From Codonopsis lanceolata (Eukaryota; Streptophyta; Magnoliopsida; Asterales; Campanulaceae): DNA of 64,000 nt. Position numbers and translations under genes: made by a program. The stretch's first letter is position 1. Each line of letters opens with the position of its first letter. The DNA is taken from contig CM028379.1 in NCBI GenBank assembly GCA_013146195.2, forward strand, positions 87,788,617 through 87,852,616, written 5' to 3'. Below are positions 44,741 to 53,719 of this stretch, one piece after another. The notes below the pieces were generated by a model. That model was not told the origin of the DNA. It searched no databases and saw only the letters and a program-made list of their open reading frames with translations.

Positions 44741-46332
44741 ATGTCAAACGAGGATGAGGTAACACACTTAGCATTATTTATGTCTCATGAAGATCCTTTG
44801 TGCTATGAGGATGCAGCCAAAGAAGATAAATGGCGAAAGGCAATGAATACGAAAATTGAGGCTATTGAAAGAAATAAGACCTGGGAGTTGGTGGACCTTC
44901 CGAAAGGTGCAAAAACTATTGGTGTGAAGTGGGTTTTCAAAACTAAACTCAATGAAAACATACATGCTGACAAGTGCATAGCACGTTTGGTGGCAAAGGG
45001 TTATGCTCAACAGTACGGAATTGATTACAATGAAGTCTTTGCTCCAGTTGCACGGTGGGACACCATACGAATGATTCTTGCACTAGCAGCTTGTAACTCA
45101 TGGCAGGTGTTTCAATTGGACGTAAAAAGCGCATTTTTGTGTGGAGAACTAAAGGAAACTGTCTATGTCGAGCAGCCATAAGGTTACATTCAAAACGGTA
45201 GTGAGCAGAAGGTATATAGGCTCCAAAAAGCTCTTTACGGACTGAAACAAGCCCCTAAGGCCTAGTACAGCCGAATAGAGGAATACTTTCTTGGTGAAGG
45301 CTTTGAAAAATGTGGATACGAACATACTTCGTTTACCAAGAATGAAGTTGGTGGAGAAATTCTTGTGGTAAGCTTATATGTTGATGATCTTATATTCACT
45401 GGAGATAATGTTGAGATGTGTAGAAACTTCAAGGAATCCATGCAACGTGTCTTTGATATGACTGACTTGGGAGTCATGAAGTATTTTCTGGGTGTTGAAA
45501 TTCAGTAGAATGAACAAGGTATTCACTTATGTCAACGGAAGTATGTAAGAGACATGCTTAACAAGTTTGGACTAGGGAGCTGCAACTCAGTCACCAATCC
45601 CATTGTGCCGGGTACAAAACTATCTAAAGATGAAGGCGGAGTAGAAGTAAACGCTACGGCTTACAAGTAACTAATCGGTAGTCTCATGAACATTACAGGA
45701 ACTCGGCCATATGTAATGTACACTGTTTGTCTCTTGAACAGGTTCATGGTTTGTCCTAAGGAATCACACAAGGTGGCTACGAAAAGGGTACCTAAATACT
45801 TAAAAGGAACCATGGAAATGGGTATGTTCTACAAAAGGGGAGCTGACGGTGGTTAAAAGCTTATACTGACAGTGACTATGTAGGCGCTTCAGATGATAAC
45901 AAGAGTACATCTGGATACACATTTCTCATGAGTGAAGGGGCTGTTTCATGGAGTTCTAAGAAGCAACCTGTGGTGGCGCTATCCACAACCGAGGCTGAGT
46001 ATATAGCAACTGGTACTTGTGCATGTCAAGGGGTTTGGATGAACAGAATATTGAGTAATCTCAGTCAATCAAAATGTGAACTTGTCCAGATTTATTGTGA
46101 CAACAGTTCATCAATCAAGCTGTCAAGAAATCCAATTCTTCATGGAAGAACAAAGCACATTCATGTCAGATTTCATTTCTTACGAGATCTTGTAAAAGAA
46201 GAAGTAATTGAGTTGGTTTACTGTGACTCAAAGAATCAAATTGCAAATATCATGACTAAACCTTTGAAGTTAGAAACATTTACGAAGTTACGAGAATTAC
46301 TTGGAGTTCGAGTAAAAGGAGAAGTAAACTGA
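44741..46332 (+). pseudogene. Copia 2 reverse transcriptase and RNase H, broken
   Basis: Reverse transcriptase words are NKTWELVDLPKGAKTIGVKW, FQLDVKSAFLCGELKETVYV, YGLKQAPKA-stop-YS and SLYVDDLIFTGDN. RNase H has TDSDYVGASDDNKSTSGYTF in a shifted frame, then WSSKKQPVVALSTTEAEYIA, CDNSSSIKLSRNPILHGRTK and the C-terminal MTKPLKLETFTKL before the LTR. Stops at 45179, 45263, 45507 and 45668 occur mostly at conserved Trp or Gln positions. Confidence 0.9.
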
Positions 46333-46366
46333 AAGACACTTAGCCGTTTCAGTTTAGGGGAGGAAT

Positions 46367-46532
46367 TGTTAGAGAAGACTCGTACTAATCTTCATAGTTG
46401 TTTTTTACTGTAGTTTGACTGGTCAATATCTCCTATATATTAGGAGCTAGCTCTTCAGTTCAGTTAGAGTTTGTTTCTTATTCTTAGTTTGAAAAGGTCT
46501 TTATTTGTTAAATAATCCATGAAAATAGTGGA
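46367..46532 (+). repeat. Copia 2 3' LTR, truncated
   Basis: It begins TGTTAGAGAAGACTCG directly after the purine tract and follows the 5' LTR sequence from TAATCTTCATAG. It is interrupted at 46532/46533 by the LTR of Copia 3. The remaining ~50 bp of the LTR, known from the 5' copy (42129-42180), are not found before the gap. Confidence 0.85.
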
Positions 46533-46761
46533 TGTTATAAATTAACCACAAAATAGAACGAAGAGTATGAGAGAAAGAGAGAGAGAGTTTTTATTCAGAG
46601 GATTCGCAGTGTGTAATATAACTACACACTGCTCGGTATTTATAGCCGAGCAGTGGTACATATTTCTTAAGGCTACGGGACATAGCTCCCTAGCCCAAGC
46701 TACTCCTCCATCCTCCATTCAATGCCATTCAATGCCATGTTTATTATTGACTTTTATAACA
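46533..46761 (-). repeat. Copia 3 3' LTR with hairpins around the TATA box
   Basis: This 229-bp LTR reads TGTTATAAAAGTC...AATTTATAACA on the minus strand. TATAAATA (complement of 46637-46644) lies in the loop of a perfect 10-bp inverted repeat, CACTGCTCGG 46627-46636 and CCGAGCAGTG 46646-46655. A second perfect 10-bp inverted repeat, GCAGTGTGTA 46606-46615 and TACACACTGC 46623-46632, overlaps it by six bases. A GA microsatellite (46570-46588) lies near the other end. Confidence 0.85.
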
Positions 46762-46916
46762 CTCCCCCTTGAACATAGCATTGTAAGGTGACTAAGTGTA
46801 TCTCGTTAAAAATTTTAAGTCGAAAAACCCAGTAGGGAAAAAAATCGGACATAAGGAAAAACGTACACAACTTAGGCCACCAATTTTGTGCATGGGCTGT
46901 CTCGTTAAAAACCTTT

Positions 46917-48299
46917 TCATGGAAAACCCAGTGGGAAAAAACCATGATAAAGGGAAAAAGAGTACAGCCATATATGTTCCCCCTTGAACTGACAAGGGTC
47001 AAGAGAAATCACCTTTGTAAATCTCGTAGATTTCGCATCCCAATATTGTGAACATGCTTTCTGAAGGTTGTAGTGGGGAGTGCCTTCGTAAATAAATCTG
47101 CCAAGATTATCACTTGATCGAACATATTGGATGCTGACCTCTTTCTTCTTTTCAAGTTCTTGAGTGTATAAAAAGAGCTTCGGGGGGATATGTTTGGACC
47201 TGTCACTTTTGATGTATCCCTCTTTACTTTGGGCGACACATGCGACATTGTCTTCAAATAATATTGTTGGGTCTTTGCTGATAGGTAGTCCACTGGCATT
47301 TTGAATATGATGAGTCATAGATCGAAGCCATACACACTCTCGACTGGCTTCATGAAGTGCGATCATCTCAGCATGATTTGACGATGTAGCAACTAGCGTT
47401 TGCTTTTGAGAACGCCAGGAAATTGCAGTACCACCCATCGTGAAGACATAGCCGGTCTGTGATCTGGCTTTATGAGGATCAGACAAATAACCTGCATCTG
47501 CAAAACCAATCAGTTCATCCCTAGATCCTTTGGGATAAAATAATCCCAAATCGATCGTCCCTTGAAGATAACGAAATATGTGCTTGATACCATTCCAATG
47601 TCTCCGTGATGGAGATGAACTATATCTTGCCAATAGATTTGTAGCAAATGCTATATCCGGTCTGGTACAATTAGCAAGGTACATAAGAGCTCCAATAGCA
47701 CTTAAGTATGGTACTTCAGGACCAAGTATTTCTTCATTATCTTCACAAGGACGAAATGGATCTTTTTCAACATTAAGTGATCTATTAATCATGAGGTTAG
47801 TGAGAGGGTTTGCCTTATCCATATAAAAACGTTTCAAAACCATTTTTGTGTAATTTGATTGGTGTACAAATTTTCCACTATGAAAGTGTTCTATTTGTAA
47901 ACCAAGACAGTATTTGGTCTGTCCAAGATCTTTCATTTCAAATTCTCCCTTTAGGTAATCAACTGCTTCTTTGATTTCCTTGGGAGTTCCAATGATATTC
48001 AGATCATCTACATAGACAGCGATAATAGCAAATCCAACTGTCGTTTTCTTTATAAAAACACACGGACATAATTGATCATTCACATATCCGTCTTTTAACA
48101 AATGCTCACTTAAGCAATTATACCACATGCGACCGGATTGTTTCAATCCATACAGTGATCGCTGTAATTTAATTGCACATAATTCTTTAGGCTTTGAGCT
48201 CAGTGCTTCAGGCACCTTAATTCCATCAGGAATTCTCATATAAATATCGGCATCTAATGATCCGTATAAATAAGCCGTTACTACATCCATGAGATGCAT
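46917..48299 (-). CDS. Copia 3 reverse transcriptase/RNase H frame, largely intact
   Basis: The 460-codon frame is the longest undamaged retroelement frame in the window. It starts inside reverse transcriptase at MHLMDVVTAYLYGSLDADIY and carries LYGLKQSGRMWYNCL, the catalytic AVYVDDLNIIGT, and RNase H words GFADAGYLSDPHKARSQTGY, WRSQKQTLVATSSNHAEM and FEDNVACVAQ. Near 47100 a one-base shift diverts the C-terminus: the expected ADLFTKALPT tail is in the frame of 47009-47299. The last ~60 residues here are therefore not native. The upstream half of reverse transcriptase is degraded, so no functional enzyme is expected. Confidence 0.85.
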   Translation of the reverse strand: MHLMDVVTAYLYGSLDADIYMRIPDGIKVPEALSSKPKELCAIKLQRSLYGLKQSGRMWYNCLSEHLLKDGYVNDQLCPCVFIKKTTVGFAIIAVYVDDLNIIGTPKEIKEAVDYLKGEFEMKDLGQTKYCLGLQIEHFHSGKFVHQSNYTKMVLKRFYMDKANPLTNLMINRSLNVEKDPFRPCEDNEEILGPEVPYLSAIGALMYLANCTRPDIAFATNLLARYSSSPSRRHWNGIKHIFRYLQGTIDLGLFYPKGSRDELIGFADAGYLSDPHKARSQTGYVFTMGGTAISWRSQKQTLVATSSNHAEMIALHEASRECVWLRSMTHHIQNASGLPISKDPTILFEDNVACVAQSKEGYIKSDRSKHIPPKLFLYTQELEKKKEVSIQYVRSSDNLGRFIYEGTPHYNLQKACSQYWDAKSTRFTKVISLDPCQFKGEHIWLYSFSLYHGFFPLGFP

Positions 48300-49259
48300 A
48301 TCCTGATTTTTCGAAACCGATAGGGTCGATTAAATATCCGAACGTAATAGCATCCATTACGTGAATACGCTTTCTTCATAATCAATCGGGCCTTTGAGAA
48401 AAACCTTGTGCAACAAGGCGAGCCTTGTATCTCACAATCTCATTTTTCTCATTTCGCTTTCGAACAAAAAATCCATCTCAGTATCCAATGGGTTTCACAA
48501 ATTTCGTGTGAGAACGATAGATCCAAATACTTTTCGCTTTATTCAACGAATTTAATTCAAATTTATGGCATCTATCCATTTGATCTTGTTATGCCTCTTT
48601 TGACATTCAGATACAGATTTTGGCTCGGGATCATCAGTCCCGTCATTAATTTCTTGGGATACCGAATAAGAGAATATATCATCAATATTCTTCATTTCAT
48701 CTCGGTTCCATATTTTTCCATTACATATGTAATTAATGGAAATCTCATGGTTATCATTGCTGCAGGCTTACTAGATTTGCATGATCGTGTGTTTCTTACG
48801 GAACAATTTCACGATCGTGTTTCTTCTGGAACACTTTCAAGTGATTGGGGATTTTCAATCACTTTCCTTTTATGGTGATTTTTATCCTTTGAACCAATGG
48901 GTCGCCCACGCTTGCGTGTCTTAGATTCATTTGCCATTTTATCATTTGCGCCCTTTTGGTATATCAATTCGAGGCGGGAGCATTTATAGCAGCCTACATG
49001 TGACTTTGTCACTCTCTTTGTATCTATAAATGCATCGGCAGCGATGCGCTACATTTTGTAAATGTATGATCTTTTGAACTTCAGGTTCACGTTGCTTTGT
49101 GGGAGGGTCAAGGTGCGAATAACGATGATGTGCACCACTTGATCTCTCTTCCCACTTGTTTCCCTCTTCACCTAAAGGTGGAAACTTGTCTTCATTAAAA
49201 TGACAATCGGCAAAGCGCGCCGTAAAGAACGCCACCCGCTTTTGGTTCAAGATATTTTA
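48300..49259 (-). pseudogene. Copia 3 integrase to reverse transcriptase linker, degraded
   Basis: Minus-strand words such as FFTARFADCHFNEDKFPPLG (49235-49175) and KRGRPIGSKDKN (48910-48870) belong to the region between integrase and reverse transcriptase in this Copia type. They are spread over several frames with many indels. The stretch 48300-48800 retains only weak similarity. Confidence 0.6.
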
Positions 49260-50216
49260 TTATAGAAGGGATTCATACCCAACATATACCCCAATCTTTT
49301 GGGTCCCATCTTTTGTGCGTTGTGGAGCAATCGGTACATATACCGCACAACCAAAAACTCTTAGATGGGATAGATTCGCTCGCCCGAAATGCCAACCGTA
49401 TTGGGAGTATTTGTGATATGCACTGGCCCGAGGCGAATCGTTGTCTTGCAGCGCCGTAAAACAAAGATGACCCCATACGTAGTAGGCAACTTTGTTCTCA
49501 TCATTAATGGTCTCGCGGCAATGAGTTGAATACGCTTTGATCAACGATTCACCAAACCATTTTGTGTATGAACATGGCTACCGGATGTTCAACATCGGTC
49601 CCTATTGCCATACAATAATCATTGAATGCTTGAGATGTAAATTCACCAAAGATTATCAAGTCTCACTTTCTTGATCATATAATGCTGGGAATTGTGCTCT
49701 CGCCTTGATTATTTGTGCAAGGAATTTGGCAAATGTCGATATTACGAGTTGATAATAGACATACGCATGGTACCATTTGCTAGAAGCATCAATCAATACC
49801 ATAAAGTATTGGAATGGTCCACTTAGTGGATGGATAGGTCCACATATATCACCCTGAATTCGTTCCAAAAACGATGGTGATTCATATCCAACTTTAGTTG
49901 GTGATGGTCTAATTATCAACTTTCCGAGAACAAGCCTCGCAAAGGAGTTCATTAGATTGAAAAATCTTACGGTTTTTAATGGATGACCACTAGAATTCTC
50001 TATAATTCTACGCATCATTATTGATCCTGGATGCCCCAATCTATCATGCCAGGCTTTAAATGTTTCAGTAAACTTCAAGTTTACTGTAGAATATGATTCA
50101 AATATTCTTATGATTGTACTATACAATCCAGATGATAGAGATGACAATTTTTCCAATATACTTGCTTCCGGAAGTGTTTGAGGTAATGCAAAGATATTCA
50201 TCATTCCCTTATTCAT
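49260..50216 (-). pseudogene. Copia 3 integrase, degraded
   Basis: The frame 50216-49656 holds the zinc region start WHDRLGHPGSIMMRRIIENS, then LVLGKLIIRPSPTKVG, and QGDICGPIHPLSGPFQYFMV with the first catalytic Asp. After ARAQFP the frame is lost. The rest (49544-49260) resumes with LSHLRVFGCAVYVPIAPQRT and KIGVYVGYES. The zinc-region cysteines and the catalytic centre are damaged by substitutions and shifts. Confidence 0.75.
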
Positions 50217-50474
50217 AGTCTCAATATGATATCCATTCAGACAGAATGTCTTTGAAACTTAACAAGTTTCTTGAGACTTAGGAGAGAATAGTGCATTATT
50301 TATCATAAATTTCGTGCCTCCGTGCATTAGAAAAATTGCCTTGCCAAATCCTTCAATTATTTTGGCATTACCAGATATAGTATTGACATTAGCATTGTCA
50401 ATTTTGAGATAAGAAAAATATTTCTTATTTTTAAGTATGGTATGCGTAAGCGCTTATCTCGCAAGACATAAATC

Positions 50475-50574
50475 NNNNNNNNNNNNNNNNNNNNNNNNNN
50501 NNNNNNNNNNNNNNNNNNNNNNNNNNNNNNNNNNNNNNNNNNNNNNNNNNNNNNNNNNNNNNNNNNNNNNNNNN
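50475..50574. other. Assembly gap (100 N)
   Basis: Exactly 100 N, the usual placeholder for a gap of unknown size. Copia 3 (minus strand) lies left and a Sirevirus-like element (plus strand) right. Both lack their 5' parts, so real sequence of several kilobases is probably missing or misjoined here. Frames drawn through the N run are meaningless. Confidence 0.98.
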
Positions 50575-50639
50575 CATAAGATCGGGCAACGACGCTGAAT
50601 TCAAAAACAATGGTGTGAGAAAATGCTTGCGATGACCAT

Positions 50640-53030
50640 GGGATCGGCCACAACTTCTCACGCATGCCAGTACTCCTCAACAAAATGGTGTAGTGAGCAG
50701 GAAGAGCAAACAACGATTGAAGCGGCTAGAACAATCTTTGGCCGAAGCTAAACTTCAAGTATTTAGAGCGATCAATGCGCTTGCTTTTGAGGAAATAGAT
50801 CACTAGTAAACAAATTTCATAATAAAACTCCATATGAAATATGGAGGAAGATCCCCAAACATTGGATTTCTTAAAATCTTAAAATGTTTTATTCTTTATA
50901 ATGGAAAAGAGTATAGAAAATTTGATGCAAATCGAGGCGAAGGAATTTTTAGGGTATTCCAAACATTCAAAAGCATTTCGCATTTTAGTAAATCTAACTT
51001 AAAAATCTTAGAATGCATGCATGTTTCTTTTTGATGAATATGACTTGTTAGAGCCTAGAATGGCTCAGAGCGTTGCTAATGATTACGATAATGATGAGGC
51101 AGTACAAATACGACATCTACTTCTACTTGCTCGAGGAAAAGGCAACGCTGAACCCATGAATACCGATAACTCTTCAGCGGTAGACAAGACCTCTGCGATA
51201 CCGATAACAACTCATCTGTTGACCACGAACCCATCTCTTCTGTTTTACCCCAAGCACCTTTCTGAGATCTCTCATCCTTCTTGTTCACGAGGAAAATGAA
51301 AGTTTTGAAGACTCTATTTCTTGAACGATTTTGGTGAATCTCCTTCTCAACCAACTCCGAGAATTCTTAAGGGAAGAATCCACGAGAAGTGATCTTCCTC
51401 AAGCATTATGAAGCAAGAGATCATCCCATTTCTCAAATAATTGGTGATCTCAACTCGGGAGTTAAATGCGAGAAATAAGGTTCGAGAAAGAAATTTTGTT
51501 TGCTTATGCATTTGTATCGGAACTTCGAACCAAAGAAGATTGATGAAGCTATCGAAGATCATAAGCTGGATTGAAGCTATGCAAGAAGAAGAACCGGTTT
51601 GAAAGATGTAAGGTGTGGAGCTTAGTTGAGGCCATCGGCATCCAAGTGGGTATTCGAGAAATAAAAGAGATGAAGATGGAAATGTCACGAAACAAAGCTA
51701 GATTGGTTGCTCGGGGCTACAAGCGGGGAAGAAGAATTGACTTTGATGAAACTTTTGCTCTGTTGCTAGACTAGAAGCAATCGAGAATCTTTCTAGCTTA
51801 TGCCTCGTTCATGGACTTCAAAGTATCGGATGGATGTTAAGAGTGCCTTTACGAATGGTGATCTTCAAGAAGCGTATCGTGGAGCGACCTCAGGATTTGT
51901 CATCTCGGACAAAGCGGACCACGTCTACCGACTCAAGAAAGCTCTACGGCTGAAGCAAGCTCTAGAGCTTGGTATGAAACTCTATCCAAGTTCTTAATTG
52001 AACAAGGATTCGTGAGAGGAAGAATCGACACTACTTTATTCATCCTCAAGCACAAGGCCATTCTCTTACGGTACAAATCTATGTGGGCGACATCATCTTT
52101 GGATCAACTAACCAAAGCATGTGCAAAAGATTCGAAAGAGAAGGCGATGCAAAGCAAGTTCGAGATGAGCATGATGGGTGAACTTACCTATTTTCTAGGG
52201 CTGCGGAATACAACGGACTTGAGACGGAATCTTCATCGGCCAAACCAAATATGCAGAAAGGAACTAATCAAGAAGTTTGGTCTTGATTCGACCAAAGGAT
52301 TTGAAACTCCAATGTCTACACGCCATCTTGACAAAGATGAAAAGGGAAAGCAAGAGAACATGACCAAGTATCGAGGAATCATAGGTTCACTTCTTTACCT
52401 TCTTGCTAGTAGACGACATTATGTTTCTTTGTTTGTGTTTGTGCTAGATTTCGAGGCGGATCCAAAGGAGTCACATTTGCTTGCGCCTTGCCAAGCGTAT
52501 CATCGGATATGTTTCAAAAACAACAAATCTAGGCATCGGTATTCAAAATCCAACAACTTCAATCTAGTTGGATACTCGGATCGATTATGCGACTGCAAAG
52601 TGAGCGAGAAGAAGCACCGTGGGACTTGTCAATTTCTTGAAGCAGACTCGTCTCATGGTCTTGCAAGAAACAAGGATCGGTGGCAAACTCAACCACGAAG
52701 CGAGAATATATTCTTTTGGCATTTGTTGCTCTCAACGCTATGGATGAAGCAACAACTAGTGGACTACAACATCAAGGCTGCGCCCAATCATGTGTGACAA
52801 CACATCGGCTATCTCGATCTCAAAAATCGATGATGCATTCAAAGACAAAGCACATTGATATTCGTTATCATTTTCTCAAAGATCATGTGGAAAAAGGTAA
52901 CATCGATGCGGAATATGTTCCAAGCGAGCATCAATTGGCGGAACATTCTCACAAAACCATTGGATGCCACCGGGTTTGCTTATTTAAGGAGAAATCTTGG
53001 TATGATTGATCCTCTTGCTTAATTTTAAAA
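50640..53030 (+). pseudogene. Sirevirus-like pol (integrase end, RT, RNase H), heavily frameshifted
   Basis: Recognisable words, scattered over three frames, are STPQQNGVV (50670), SPNIGFLKILKCF (50856), RNKARLVARGYKR.RRIDFDET (51690-51750), MDVKSAFTNGDLQEA (51828), HVYRLKKAL.LKQA (51918), SKFEMSMMGELTYFLGL (52156), KELIKKFGLDSTKGFETPMS (52255) and SKTKHIDIRYHFLKDHVEKG (52835-52900). Breaks occur every 50-150 bp and are mostly small indels, unlike the stop-dominated decay of Copia 1. The YVDD catalytic word is lost in a shifted segment near 52080. Confidence 0.8.
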
Positions 53031-53719
53031 TTTTGTTAATGTTTCTTTCATCTTAGGTAGACCCAGTATTAGTCTAATCGGAAGGCGTAAGTTCTCCTTT
53101 CTAGGAAGACCTAAAGGTTAGTACTCTTACTTAGTCTATTTTTGCTAAAGAGGTTTCTAAAGCAATAAAGGGGTCGAGGACAAAATTTGGTACTTAAGAA
53201 AATATCTTAAGTTCAGCTTTTCAAAAGCGATATTTTCGCCTTTAAATAGTCCTTGAACCGTCATTTCCAAACTTTACGAAACCCTTTGAGCAGAAAATCT
53301 TTCTCTCTCTCTCTCTCTCTGAGTAACTACTTTGCAAATTCAAGTTCTTCTTCTTGTTTCTTCTTCTCATCTTCAACAATGAGTGCGCTTCTCTCTACTC
53401 TACTCGTAATTTTCTATGTCGTTACGCATTTCATTATCAACCTAAAATCCTTTTGGAATTCAAGCGGTCATTTTCGAGTTTATACGATGATTCGCCATTG
53501 TTTTTCTTACAAACTTGAATACTAACGATCGTTTTTGTTTATTCATTGTTCATTCTTATGAAAACTTACATTATGCATTTCTCAGTGTGGTTTCTCTAAA
53601 CATTCTAGGGTTTCAAGTTTTTGCTTGAAAATTTCAATTTATTTTGGAAAACTTTGAAATTCCTACTTGTTTAGATGTCTAGATGAAAAGCCTAATTTTA
53701 TTTTGCTTTTCTTTCGGGC
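53031..53719 (+). other. Non-coding spacer after Sirevirus pol
   Basis: It contains a (CT)n run at about 53290-53311 and AT-rich sequence. The short frame at 53253-53525 is not recognised as a protein family. Confidence 0.4.

Larger units (their letters stand above)
41982..46532 (+). mobile_element. Copia element 2, plus strand, truncated LTRs
   Basis: The 5' LTR is present from 41982, lacking its first about 19 bp. The primer site TGGTATCAGAGC is at 42184-42195. Gag-Pol runs 42286-46332 with many breaks. The purine tract TTTAGGGGAGGAAT is at 46353-46366 and the 3' LTR begins TGTTAGAGAAG at 46367. The 3' LTR is cut at 46532 where the LTR of Copia 3 starts. The overlapping LTR parts (147 bp) differ by about five substitutions and two indels, so this copy is older than Copia 1, whose protein family it shares. 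Confidence 0.9.
46533..50474 (-). mobile_element. Copia element 3 (Tork/TNT1-like), minus strand, 5' part lost in gap
   Basis: The 3' LTR (46533-46761, TG...CA) is followed inward by the purine tract CAAGGGGGAG (minus strand). Next are a 3' non-coding part with the paired phrase TCTCGTTAAAAA...GAAAACCCAGT (twice: 46800-46835, 46901-46940), RNase H and reverse transcriptase (46917-48299), a poorly preserved linker, and integrase remnants (49260-50216). Gag, primer site and 5' LTR should lie further right but the sequence meets a 100-N gap at 50475. It differs in protein sequence from Copia 1 and 2. Confidence 0.85.

Noticed and set aside
50357..50713. Minus-strand frames spanning the N run
   Set aside because: They cross 34 codons of N and are artefacts of the gap.
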